Positions 1 through 12,927 of a stretch of 64,000 nucleotides of DNA are shown here, piece by piece; positions within the stretch are counted from its first letter, which is position 1, and each line of letters starts with the position of its first letter. The position numbers and the translations under genes were made by a program. The notes under the pieces were generated by a model, which saw only the letters and a list, made by a program, of their open reading frames with translations, searched no databases and was not told where the DNA came from. Origin of the DNA: Cavia porcellus (Eukaryota > Chordata > Mammalia > Rodentia > Caviidae); NCBI RefSeq assembly GCF_034190915.1, contig NW_026947685.1, positions 310,001-374,000 of the forward strand. Reading direction: 5' to 3'.

Positions 1-67
1 CACGCGGTGCTTTTCTCCATCCTACATTGCCACTCACTGCATATCCTAATTCAGACCCCCCGATTCA
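1..67. repeat. Degenerate satellite copy at the array edge
   Basis: This stretch does not match the 67-bp consensus well, but its first part aligns with it: CACGCGGTG resembles CACCCCGTG, and TTTTCTCCATCCTACA resembles TTTTCTCACTCCTACT at the expected spacing. The second half is only vaguely similar (CA-rich, with a CCCCCC run) before regular monomers start at 68. I read it as a decayed first copy, as expected where a satellite meets flanking DNA, because edge copies escape homogenisation. It could also be unrelated flank with chance similarity. The sequence left of the window is not available to decide. Confidence 0.5.
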
Positions 68-3015
68 CACCACCCCGTGACGTTTTTCTCACTCCTAGTA
101 GTGAATGTAATGTAACACACACCCATACAATGCGCACCACCCCGTGATGTTTTTCTCACTCCTACTAGTGAATGAAATGTAACACACACCCATACAATGC
201 GCACCACCCCGTGATGTTTTTCTCACTCATACTAGGGAATGTAATGTAACACACACCCATACAATGCGCACAACCCCGTGATGATTTTCTCACTCATACT
301 AGGGAATGTAATGTAACACAGACCCATACAATGCGCACCACCCCGTGATGTTTTTCTCACTCCTACTAGGGAATCTAATGTAACACACACCCATACAATG
401 CGCACCACCCCGTGATGTTTTTCTCACTCCTACTAGTGAATCTAATGTAACACACACCCATACAAGGCGCACCACCCCGTGGTGTTTTTCTCACTCCTAC
501 TAGTGAATGTAATGTAACACACACCCATACAAGGCGCACCACCCCGTGATGTTTTTCTCACTCCTACTAGTGAATGTAATGTAACACACACCCATACAAT
601 GCGCACCACCCCGTGATGTTTTTCTCACTCCTACTAGTGAATCTAATGTAACACACACCCATACAATGCGCACCACCCCGTGATGTTTTTCTCACTCCTA
701 CTAGTGAATGTAATGTAACACACACCCATACGAGGCGCACCATCCCGTGATGTTTTTCTCACACCTACTAGTGAATCTAATGTAGCACACACCCATATGA
801 TGCGCACCATACCGTGACGTTTTTCTCACTCCTACTAGTGAATCTAATGTAGCACACCCCCATACAATGCGCACCACCCCGTGAAGTTTTTCTCACTCCT
901 ACTAGTGAATCTAATGTAACACACACCCATACAATGCGCACCACCCCGTGATGTTTTTCTCACTCCTTGTAGTGAATGTAATGTAACACACACCCATACA
1001 ATGCGCACCACCCCGTGATGTTTTTCTCATTGCTACTAGGGAATGTAATGTAACACACACCCATACAATGCGCACCCCCCCGTGATGTTTTTCTCACTCA
1101 TACTAGGGAATGTAATGTAACACACACCCATACAATGCGCACAACCCCGTGATGTTTTTCTCACTCATACTAGGGAATGTAATGTAACACACACCCATAC
1201 AATGCGCACCACCCCGTGATGTTTTTCTCACTCCTACTAGGGAATCTAATGTAACACACACCCATACAATGTGCACCACCCCGTGATGTTTTTCTCACTC
1301 CTACTAGTGAATCTAATGTAACACACACCCATACAATGCGCACCACCCAGTGATGTTTTTCTCACTGCTACTAGTGAATGTAATGTAAAACACACCCATA
1401 CAATGCGCACCACCCCGTGATGTTTTTCTCACTCCTACTAGTGAATGTAATGTAACACACACCCCTACAATGTGCACCACCCCGTGATGTTTTTCTCACT
1501 CCTACTAGTGAATGTAATGTAACACACACCCATACAATGCGCACCACCCCGTGATGTTTTTCTCACTCCTACTAGTGAATCTAATGTAACACACACCCAT
1601 ACAATGCGCACCACCCCGTGATGTTTTTCTCACTCCTACTAGTGAATGTAATGTAACACACACCCATACAATGCGCACCACCCCGTGAAGTTTTTCTCAC
1701 TCCTACTAGTGAATGTAATGTAACACACACCCATACAATGCGCACCACCCCGTGATGTTTTTCTCACTGCTACTAGTGAATCTAATGTAACACACACCCA
1801 TACAATGCGCACCACCCCGTGATGTTTTTCTCACTGCTACTAGTGAATGTAATGAGACACACACCCATACAATGCGCACCACCCCGTGATGTTTTTCTCA
1901 CTGCTACTAGTGAATCTAATGTAACACACACCCATACAATGCGCACCACCCCGTGATGTTTTTCTCACTGCTACTAGTGAATCTAATGTAACACACACCC
2001 ATGCAATGCGCACCACCCCGTGATGTTTTTCTCACTGCTACTAGTGAATGTAATGAGACACACACCCATACAGTCCGCACCACCCCGTGATGTTTTTCTC
2101 ACTGCTACTAGTGAATCTAATGTGACACACACCCATACAATGCGCACCACCCCGTGATGTTTTTCTCACTCCTACTAGTGAATGTAATGTAACACACACC
2201 CATACAATGCGCACCACCCCGTGATGTTTTTCTCACTGCTACTAGTGAATCTAATGTAACACACACCCATACAATGCGCACCACCCCGTGATGTTTTTCT
2301 CACTGCTACTAGTGAATGTAATGAGACACACACCCATACAATGCGCACCACCCCGTGATGTTTTTCTCACTGCTACTAGTGAATGTAATGTGACACACAC
2401 CCATACAATGCGCACCACCCCGTGATGTTTTTCTCACTGCTACTAGTGAATCTAATGTAACACACACCCATACAATGCGCACCTCCCCGTGATGTTTTTC
2501 TCACTGCTACTAGTGAATCTAATGTAACACACACCCATACAATGCGCACCACCCCGTGATGTTTCTCTCACTCCTACTAGTGAATCTAATGTAACACACA
2601 CCCATACAATGCGGACCACCCCGTGATGTTTTTCTCACTTCTACTAGTGAATCTAATGTAACACACACCCATACAATGCGCACCACCCCGTGATGTTTTT
2701 CTCACTCCTACTAGTGAATCTAATGTAACACACACCCATATAATGGGCACCACCCCGTGATGTTTTTCTCCCTCCTACTAGTGAATCTAATGTAACACAC
2801 ACCCATACAATGCGCACCACCCCGTGATGTTTTTCTCACTCCTACTAGTGAATCTAATGTAACACACACCCATACAATGCGCACCACCACGTGATGTTTT
2901 TCTCACTCCTACTAGTGAATCTAATGTAACACACACCCATACAATGCCCACCACCCCGTGATGTTTTTCTCACTCCTACTAGTGAATCTAATGTAACACA
3001 CACCCATACAATGCA
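68..3015. repeat. Left heterogeneous block of 44 monomers
   Basis: This part has no clear multi-kilobase duplication, and its monomer types are mixed. CTCCTAC and CTGCTAC forms, and GTAAC, GTGAC and GAGAC forms, occur in many combinations. Several private variants occur, for example CATCCCGTG near 750, GTAGCACAC near 784 and 850, and CATATGATG near 795. From about 1740 to 2530 monomers with 27G dominate. Being next to the probable array edge, it is likely an older and less homogenised part of the satellite; that is inference from the variant spectrum, not a measured divergence. Confidence 0.7.
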
Positions 3016-5962
3016 CACCACCACGTGATGTTTTTCTCACTCCTACTAGTGAATGTAATGTAACACACACCCATACAATGCGCACCACCCCATGATGTTT
3101 TTCTCACTCCTATATTGAATGTAATGTAACACACACCCATACAAGGCGCACCACCCCGTGATGTTTTTCTCACTCCTACTAGTGAATCTAATGTAACACA
3201 CACCGATACAAGGCGCACCACCCCGTGATGTTTTTCTCACTCCTACTAGTGAATCTAATGTAACACACACCGATACAAGGCGCACCACCCCGTGATGTTT
3301 TTCTCACTCCTACTAGTGAATCTAATGTAACACACACCCATACAATGCGCACCACCCCGTGATGTTTTTCTCACTCCTACTAGTGAATCTAATGTAACAC
3401 ACACCCATATAATGCGCACCACCCCGTGATGTTTTTCTCACTCCTACTAGTGAATGCAATGTAACACACACCCATACAATGCGCACCACCCCGTGATGTT
3501 TTTCTCACTCCTACTAGTGAATGTAATGTAACACACACCCATACAATGCGCACCACCCCGTGATGTTTTTCTCACTCCTACTAGTGAATGTAATGTGACA
3601 CACACCCATACAATGCGCACCATCCCGTGATGTTTTTCTCACTCCTACTAGTGAATGTAATGTGACACACACCCATACAATGCGCAACACCCCGTGATGT
3701 TTTTCTCACTCCTACTAGTGAATGTAATGTGACACACACCCATAAAATGCGCACCACCCCGTGATGTTTTTCTCACTCCTACTAGTGAATGTAATGTGAC
3801 ACACACCCATACAATGCGCACCACCCAGTGATGTTTTTCTCACTCCTACTAGTGAATGTAATGTGACACACACCCATACAATGCGCACCACCCTGTGATG
3901 ATTTTCTCACTCCTACTAGTGAATCTAATGTAACACACACCCATACAAGGCGCACCACCCCGTGATGTTTTTCTCACTCCTACTAGTGAATGTAATGTAA
4001 CACACACCAGTACAAGGCGCACCACCCCGTGATGTTTTTCTCACTCTTACTAGTGAATGTAATGTAACACACACCCATACAAGGCGCACCACCCCGTGAT
4101 GTATTTCTCACTCCTACTAGTGAATCTAATGTAGCACACACCCATACGATGCGCACCACCCCGTGACGTTTTTCTCACTCCTACTTGTGAATCTAATGTA
4201 GCACACACCCATACAATGCGCACCACCCCGTGACGTTTTTCTCACTCCTACTAGTGAATCTAATGTAACACACACCCATACAATGCGCACCACCCCGTGA
4301 TGATTTTCTCACTGCTACTAGTGAATGTTATGTAACACACACCCATACAATGCGCACCACCCCGTGATGTTTTTCTCACTGCTACTAGGGAATGTAATGT
4401 AACACACACCCATACAATGCGCACCACCCCATGATGTTTTTCTCACTCATACTAGGGAATGTAATGTAACACACACCCATACAATGCGCACCACCCTGTG
4501 ATGTTTTTCTCACTCATACTAGGGAATGTAATGTAACACACACCCATACAATGCGCACAACCCCGTGATGTTTTTCTCACTCCTACTAGGGAATCTAATG
4601 TAACACACACCCATACAATGCGCACCACCCCGTGATGTTTTTCTCACTGCTACTAGTGAATGTAATGTAACACACACCCATACAATGCGCACCACCCCTT
4701 GATGTTTGTCTCACTCCTACTAGTGAATCTAATGTAACACACACCCATACAATGCGCACCACCCGGTGATTTTTTTCTCACTCCTACTAGAGAATGTAAT
4801 GTAACACACACCCATACAATGCGCACCAACCCGTGATGTTTGTCTCACTCCTACTAGTGAATGTAATGTAACACACACCCATAAAATGCGCACCACCCCG
4901 TGATGTTTTTCTCACTCGTACTAGTGAATGTAATGTAACACACAACCATACAATGCGCACCACCCCGTGATGATTTTCTCACTCCTACTAGGGAAAGTAA
5001 TGTGACACACACCCATACAATGCGCACCACCCCGTGATGTTTTTCTCACTCCTACTAGTGAATGTAATGTGACACACACCCATACAATGCGCACCACCCC
5101 GTGATGTTTTTCTCACTCCTACTAGTGAATGTAATGTGACACACACCCATACAATGCGCACCACACCGTGATGTTTTTCTCACTCCTACTAGTGAATGTA
5201 ATGTGACACACACCCATACAATGCGCAACACCCTGTGATGATTTTCTCACTCCTACTAGTGAATGTAATGTGACACACACCCATACAATGCTCACCACCC
5301 CGTGATGTTTTTCTCACTACTTCTAGTGAATGTAATGTGACACACACCCATACAATGCGCACCACCCCGTGATGTTTTTCTCACTCCTACTAGTGAATGT
5401 AATGTGACACACACCCATACTATGCGCACCACCCCGTGATGTTTTTCTCACTGCTACTAGTGAATCTAATGTAACACACACCCATACAATGCGCACCACC
5501 GCGTGATGTTTTTCTCACTCCTACTAGTGAATCTAATGTAACACACACCCATACAATGCGCACCACCCCGTGATGTTTTTCTCACTCCTACTAGTGAATC
5601 TAATGTAACACACACCCATACAATGCGCACCACCCTGTGATGTTTTTCTCACTGCTACTAGTGAATCTAATGTAACACACACTCATACAATGCGCACCAC
5701 CCCGTGATGTTTTTCTCACTGCTACTAGTGAATGCAATGAGACACACACCCATACAATGCGCACCACCCCGTTATGGTTTTCTCACTGCTACTAGTGAAT
5801 GTAATGTGACACACACCCATACAATGCGCACCACCCCGTGATGTTTTTCTCACTGCTACTAGTGAATCTAATGTAACACACACCCATACAATGCGCACCA
5901 CCCCGTGATGTTTTTCTCACTGCGACTAATGAATGTAATGAGACACACACCCATACAATGCG
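3016..5962. repeat. Duplicated 3-kb block, left copy (44 monomers)
   Basis: Rare variants here recur in the same order in 6097-9245. The pairs I used are ATGCACACCACCACG at 3011 and 6092, ATTGAATG near 3113 and 6197, CTACTTGTGA at 4181 and 7464, TAGAGAATG near 4789 and 8071, CTACTTCTAG near 5317 and 8600, and CTAATGAATG near 5926 and 9209. The offset is 46 monomers at the left end and 49 from about 4.2 kb on, so this copy lacks three monomers present in the other. It also carries a private 1-bp deletion at 3083-3148. Two monomers (5963-6096) separate the copies. Confidence 0.85.
3083..3148. repeat. 66-bp monomer (1-bp deletion)
   Basis: The monomer reads CTCCTATATTGAATG where most read CTCCTACTAGTGAATG, so one base is missing. 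The duplicated partner near 6190 reads CTACTATTGAATG at full length, so the deletion is younger than the 3-kb duplication. The phase of all later monomers shifts by -1 here. Confidence 0.9.
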
Positions 5963-6096
5963 CACCACCCAGTGATGTTTTTCTCACTCCTACTAGTGAA
6001 TGTAATGTGACACACACCCATACAATGCGCACCACCCTGTGATGATTTTCTCACTCCTACTAGTGAATCTAATGTAACACACACCCATACAATGCA

Positions 6097-9000
6097 CACC
6101 ACCACGTGATGTTTTTCTCACTCCTACTAGTGAATGTAATGTAACACACACCCATACAATGCGCACCACCCCATGATGTTTTTCTCACTCCTACTATTGA
6201 ATGTAATGTAACACACACCCATACAAGGCGCACCACCCCGTGATGTTTTTCTCACTCCTACTAGTGAATCTAATGTAACACACACCGATACAAGGCGCAC
6301 CACCCCGTGATGTTTTTCTCACTCCTACTAGTGAATCTAATGTAACACACACCGATACAAGGCGCACCACCCCGTGATGTTTTTCTCACTCCTACTAGTG
6401 AATCTAATGTAACACACACCCATACAATGCGCACCACCCCGTGATGTTTTTCTCACTCCTACTAGTGAATCTAATGTAACACACACCCATATAATGCGCA
6501 CCACCCCGTGATGTTTTTCTCACTCCTACTAGTGAATGTAATGTAACACACACCCATACAATGCGCACCACCCCGTGATGTTTTTCTCACTCCTACTAGT
6601 GAATGTAATGTAACACACACCCATACAATGCGCACCAACCCGTGATGTTTTTCTCACTCCTACTAGTGAATGTAATGTAACACACACCCATACAATGCGC
6701 ACCACCCCGTGATGTTTTTCTCACTCCTACTAGTGAATGTAATGTAACACACAACCATACAATGCGCACCACCCCGTGATGATTTTCTCACTCCTACTAG
6801 TGAAAGTAATGTGACACACACCCATACAATGCGCACCGACCCGTGATGTTTTTCTCACTCCTACTAGTGAATGTAATGTGACACACACCCATACAATGCG
6901 CACCACCCCGTGATGTTTTTCTCACTCCTACTAGTGAATGTAATGTGACACACACCCATACAATGCGCAACACCCCGTGATGTTTTTCTCACTCCTACTA
7001 GTGAATGTAATGTGACACACACCCATACAATGCGCACCACCCCGTGATGTTTTTCTCACTCCTACTAGTGAATGTAATGTGACACACACCCATACAATGC
7101 GCACCACCCAGTGATGTTTTTCTCACTCCTACTAGTGAATGTAATGTGACACACACCCATACAATGCGCACCACCCTGTGATGATTTTCTCACTCCTACT
7201 AGTGAATCTAATGTAACACACACCCATACAAGGCGCACCACCCCGTGATGTTTTTCTCACTCCTACTAGTGAATGTAATGTAACACACACCAGTACAAGG
7301 CGCACCACCCCTTGATGTTTTTCTCACTCTTACTAGTGAATGTAATGTAACACACACCCATACAAGGCGCACCACCCCGTGATGTATTTCTCACTCCTAC
7401 TAGTGAATCTAATGTAGCACACACCCATACGATGCGCACCACCCCGTGACGTTTTTCTCACTCCTACTTGTGAATCTAATGTAGCACACACCCATACAAT
7501 GCGCACCACCCCGTGACGTTTTTCTCACTCCTACTAGTGAATCTAATGTAACACACACCCATACAATGCGCACCACCCCGTGATGATTTTCTCACTGCTA
7601 CTAGTGAATGTTATGTAACACACACCCATACAATGCGCACCACCCCGTGATGTTTTTCTCACTGCTACTAGGGAATGTAATGTAACACACACCCATACAA
7701 TGCGCACCACCCCATGATGTTTTTCTCACTCATACTAGGGAATGTAATGTAACACACACCCATACAATGCGCACCACCCCGTGATGTTTTTCTCACTCAT
7801 ACTAGGGAATGTAATGTAACACACACCCATAGAATGCGCACAACCCCGTGATGTTTTTCTCACTCCTACTAGGGAATCTAATGTAACACACACCCATACA
7901 ATGCGCACCACCCCTTGATGTTTTTCTCACTGCTACTAGTGAATGTAATGTAACACACACCCATACAATGCGCACCACCCCGTGATGTTTGTCTCACTCC
8001 TACTAGTGAATCTAATGTAACACACACCCATACAATGCGCACCACCCCGTGATTTTTTTCTCACTCCTACTAGAGAATGTAATGTAACACACACCCATAC
8101 AATGCGCACCAACCCGTGATGTTTGTCTCACTCCTACTAGTGAATGTAATGTAACACACACCCATAAAATGCGCACCACCCCGTGATGTTTTTCTCACTC
8201 CTACTAGTGAATGTAATGTAACACACAACCATACAATGCGCACCACCCCGTGATGATTTTCTCACTCCTACTAGGGAAAGTAATGTGACACACACCCATA
8301 CAATGCGCACCACCCCGTGATGTTTTTCTCACTCCTACTAGTGAATGTAATGTGACACACACCCATACAATGCGCACCACCCCGTGATGTTTTTCTCACT
8401 CCTACTAGTGAATGTAATGTGACACACACCCATGCAATGCGCACCACACCATGATGTTTTTCTCACTCCTACTAGTGAATGTAATGTGACACACACCCAT
8501 ACAATGCGCACCACCCCGTGATGATTTTCTCACTCCTACTAGTGAATGTAATGTGACACACACCCATACAATGCTCACCACCCCGTGATGTTTTTCTCAC
8601 TACTTCTAGTGAATGTAATGTGACACACACCCATACAATGCGCACCACCCCGTGATGTTTTTCTCACTCCTACTAGTGAATGTAATGTGACACACACCCA
8701 TACTATGCGCACCACCCCGTGATGTTTTTCTCACTGCTACTAGTGAATCTAATGTAACACACACCCATACAATGCGCACCACCGCGTGATGTTTTTCTCA
8801 CTCCTACTAGTGAATCTAATGTAACACACACCCATACAATGCGCACCACCCCGTGATGTTTTTCTCACTCCTACTAGTGAATCTAATGTAACACACACCC
8901 ATACAATGCGCACCACCCCGTGATGTTTTTCTCACTGCTACTAGTGAATCTAATGTAACACACACTCATACAATGCGCACCACCCCGTGATGTTTTTCTC

Positions 9001-9245
9001 ACTGCTACTAGTGAATGCAATGAGACACACACCCATACAATGCGCACCACCCCGTTATGGTTTTCTCACTGCTACTAGTGAATGTAATGTGACACACACC
9101 CATACAATGCGCACCACCCCGTGATGTTTTTCTCACTGCTACTAGTGAATCTAATGTAACACACACCCATACAATGCGCACCACCCCGTGATGTTTTTCT
9201 CACTGCTACTAATGAATGTAATGAGACACACACCCATACAATGCG
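6097..9245. repeat. Duplicated 3-kb block, right copy (47 monomers)
   Basis: This is the partner of 3016-5962 in the same orientation, three monomers longer. The extra copies lie between about 6.6 and 7.2 kb, where GTAAC- and GTGAC-type monomers are more numerous than in the left copy. Similarity stops at 9246, where the next monomer reads CACACTGTG and the partner reads CACCCAGTG. The copies differ by scattered substitutions, for example CGTTGATG/CGTGATG-type changes, so they are separate sequences and not one segment printed twice. Confidence 0.85.
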
Positions 9246-9714
9246 CACCACACTGTGATGTTTTTCTCACTGCTACTAGTGAATGTAATGAGACACACAC
9301 CCATACAATGCGCACCACACCGTGATGTTTTTCTCACTGCTACTAGTGAATCTAATGTGACACACACCCATACAATGCGCACCACCCCGTGATGTTTCTC
9401 TCACTCCTACTAGTGAATGTAATGTAACACACAGCCATACAATGCGCACCACCCCGTGATGTTTTTCTCACTCCTACTAGTGAATGTAATGTAACACACA
9501 CCCATACAATGCGCACCACCCCGTGATGTTTTTCTCACTCCTACTAGTGAATCTAATGTAACACACACCCATACAATGCGCACCACCCCGTGATGTTTTT
9601 CTCACTCCTACTAGTGAATCTAATGTAACACACACCCATACAATGCGCACCACCCCGTGATGTTTTTCTCACTCCTACTAGTGAATGTAATGTAACACAC
9701 ACCCATACAAGGCG
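9246..9714. repeat. Seven monomers between two duplicated blocks
   Basis: These are ordinary monomers of mixed type. The first two are 27G forms with GAGAC or GTGAC and a CACAC start; the rest return to CTCCTAC with GTAAC. I saw no duplicated partner for this short stretch. Confidence 0.7.
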
Positions 9715-11925
9715 CACCACGCCGTGATGTTTTTCTCACTCCTACTACTGAATCTAATGTAACACACACCGATACAAGGCGCACCACCCCGTGATGTTTT
9801 TCTCACTCCTACTAGTGAATCTAATGTAACAGACACCCATACAATGCGCACCACCACGTGATGTTTTTCTCACTGCTACTAGTGAATGTAATGTAACACA
9901 CACCCATACAATGCGCACCACCCCGTGATGTTTTTCTCACTCCTACTAGTGAATCTAATGTAACACACACCCATACAATGCGCACCACCCCGTGATGTTT
10001 TTCTCACTCCTACTAGTGAATCTAATGTAACAAACACCCATATAATGCGCACCACCCCATGATGTTTTTCTCACTACTACTAGTGAATCCAATGTAACAC
10101 ACACCCATACAATGCGCACCACGCCGTGATGTTTTTCTCACTCCTACTTGTGAATCTAATGTAACACACACCCATACAATGCACACCACCCCGTGCTGTT
10201 TTTCTCACTCCTACTAGTGAATCTAATTTAACACACACCCATACAATGCCCACCACCCCGTGATGTTTTTCTCACTCCTACTAGTGAATCTAATGTAACA
10301 CACACCCATACAATGCGCACCACCCCGTGATGTTTTTCTCACTCCTACTAGTGAATGTAATTTAACACACACCCATACAAGGCGCACCACGCCGTGATGT
10401 TTTTCTCACTCCTACTAGTGAATCTAATGTAACACACACCGATACAAGACGCACCACCCGGTGATGTTTTTGTCACTCCTACTAGTGAATCTAATGTAAC
10501 AGACACCCATACAATGCGCACCACCCCGTGATGTTTCTCTCACTCCTACTAGTGAATCTAATGTAACACACACCCATACAATGCGCACCACCCCGTGATG
10601 TTTTTCTCACTCCTACTAGTGAATCTAATGTAACACACACCCATACAATGCGCACCACCCCGTGATGTTTTTCTCACTCCTACTAGTGAATCTAATGTAA
10701 CACACACCCATACAATGCGCACCACCCCGTGATGTTTTTCTCACTCCTACTAGTGAATCTAATGTAACACACACCCATACAATGCGCACCACCCCGTGAT
10801 GTTTTTCTCACTCCTACTAGTGAATCTAATGTAACACACACCCATACAATGCCCACGACCCCGTGATGTTTTTCTCACTCCTACTAGTGAATCTAATGTA
10901 ACACACACCCATACAATGTGCACCACCCCGTGATGTTTTTCTCACTCCTACTAGTGAATGTAATGTAACACACACCCATACAATGCGCACCACCCCGTGA
11001 TGTTTTTCTCACTCCTACTAGTGAATGTAACGTAACACACACCCATACAATGCGCACCACCCCGTGATGTTTTTCTCACTCCTACTAGTGAATCTAATGT
11101 AACACACACCCATACAATGCGCACCACCCCGTGATGTTTTTCTCACTCCTACTAGTGAATCTAATGTAACACACACCCATACAATGCGCACCACCCCGTG
11201 ATGTTTTTCTCACTCCTACTAGTGAATCTAATGTAACACACACCCATACAATGCGCACCACCCCGTGATGTTTTTCTCACTCCTACTAGTGAATCTAATG
11301 TAACACACACCCATACAAGACGCACCACCCCGTGATGTTTTTCTCACTCCTACTAGTGAATCTAATGTAACACACACCCATACAATGCCCACCACCCCGT
11401 GATGTTTTTCTCACTCCTACTAGTGAATCTAATGTAACACACACCCATACAATGCGCACCACCCCGTGATGTTTTTCTCACTCCTACTAGTGAATGTAAT
11501 GTAACACACACCCATACAATGCGCACCACCCCGTGATGATTTTCTCACTCCTACTAATGAATCTAATGTAACACACACCCATACAATGCGCACCACCCCG
11601 TGATGTTTTTCTCACTCCTACTAGTGAATGTAATGTAACACACACCCATACAATGCGCACCACCCCGTGATTTTTTTCTCACTCCTACTAGTGAATGCAA
11701 TGTAACACACACCCATACAATGCGCACCACCCCGTGATGTTTTTCTCACTCCTACTAGTGAATCTAATGTAACACACACCCATACAATGCCCACCACCCC
11801 GTGATGTTTTTCACACTCCTACTAGTGAATCTAATGTAACACACACCCATACAATGCGCACCACCCCGTGATGTTTTTCTCACTCCTACTAGTGAATGTA
11901 ATGTAACACACACACATACAATGCG
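9715..11925. repeat. Second duplicated block, left copy (33 monomers)
   Basis: This block recurs in 12928-15272. Matching rare variants are CACCACGCCG at 9715 and 12928 and again at 10385 and 13598, CCGTGCTG near 10191 and 13404, TAATTTAAC near 10225 and 13438, ACAAGACGC near 11315 and 14461, GTGATTTTTTT near 11667 and 15014, and CACACACATAC near 11906 and 15253. Offsets run from 48 through 47 to 50 monomers (all minus 3 bp), so whole monomers were gained or lost after duplication. The 3-bp deficit equals the two odd-length monomers at 12261 and 12460. Confidence 0.85.
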
Positions 11926-12260
11926 CACCACCATGTGATGTTTTTCTCACTCCTAGTAGTGAATCTAATGTAACACACACCCATACAATGCGCACCACCC
12001 CGTGATGTTTTTCTCACTCCTACTAGTGAATCTAATGTAACACACACCCATACAATGCGCACCACCCCGTGTTGTTTTTCTCACTCCTACTAGTGAATGT
12101 AATGTAACACACACCCATACAATGCGCACCACCCCGTGATGTTTTTCTCACTCCTACTAGTGAATCTAATGTAACACACACCCATACAATGCGCACCACC
12201 CCGTGATGTTTTTCTCACTCCTACTAGTGAATCTAATGTAACACACACCCATACAATGCG

Positions 12261-12325
12261 CACCACCCCGTGATGTTTTTCTCACTCCTACTAGTGAATC
12301 TAATGTAACACACCCATACAATGCG
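12261..12325. repeat. 65-bp monomer (one CA lost)
   Basis: The CACACACCC run is shortened to CACACCC, a loss of one CA dinucleotide as expected from replication slippage in a short CA tract. The same change is seen at 17617-17681. Confidence 0.9.
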
Positions 12326-12459
12326 CACCACCCCGTGATGTTTTTCTCACTCCTACTAGTGAATGTAATGTAACACACACCCATACAATGCGCACCACCC
12401 CGTGATGTTTTTCTCACTCCTACTAGTGAATGTAACGTAACACACACCCATACAATGCG

Positions 12460-12525
12460 CACCACCCCTGATGTTTTTCTCACTCCTACTAGTGAATCTA
12501 ATTTAACACACACCCATACAATGCC
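12460..12525. repeat. 66-bp monomer (G lost from CCCCGTG)
   Basis: The start reads CACCACCCCTGATG, lacking the G at position 10. The same monomer carries TAATTTAAC and ends CAATGCC. It matches 17082-17147 at every base, so the two derive from one deleted ancestor. Confidence 0.9.
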
Positions 12526-12927
12526 CACCACCCCGTGATGTTTTTCTCACTCCTACTAGTGAATCTAATGTAACACACACCCATACAATGCGCACCACCC
12601 CGTTATGTTTTTCTCACTCCTACTAGTGAATGTAATGTAACACACACCCATACAATGCGCACCACCCCGTGATGTTTTTCTCACTCCTACTAGTGAATGT
12701 AATGTAACACACACCCATACAATGCGCACCACCCCGTGATGTTTTTCTCACTCCTACTAGTGAATGTAATGTAACACACACCCATACAATGCGCACCACC
12801 CCGTGATGTTTTTCTCACTCCTACTAGTGAATCTAATGTAACACACACCCATACAATGCGCACCACCCCGTGATGTTTTTCTCACTCCTACTAGTGAATG
12901 TAATGTAACACACACCCATACAATGCG

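Larger units (their letters stand above)
11926..12927. repeat. 15-monomer stretch holding two short monomers
   Basis: This segment lies between the two copies of the second duplicated block. It contains the 65-bp monomer at 12261-12325 and the 66-bp monomer at 12460-12525. The latter is identical in sequence to the 66-bp monomer at 17082-17147, so part of this stretch shares ancestry with the region near 17 kb. Because the deletions sum to 3 bp, the longest open frame in the window (minus strand, 12166-12531, 121 codons) runs through it; I do not consider that frame a gene. Confidence 0.8.

Noticed and set aside
2880..2900. CACGTG palindrome (E-box-like) in the CACCACCACGTG variant
   Set aside because: It arises from one substitution in scattered monomers (also near 3022, 6103, 9851 and 13068) and has no promoter-like context.
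12166..12531. 121-codon minus-strand open frame, the longest in the window
   Set aside because: It is a translation of the satellite through two odd-length monomers (65 and 66 bp). The protein repeats the same three phases of the monomer, with no recognisable domain. Its length is explained by delayed stops.
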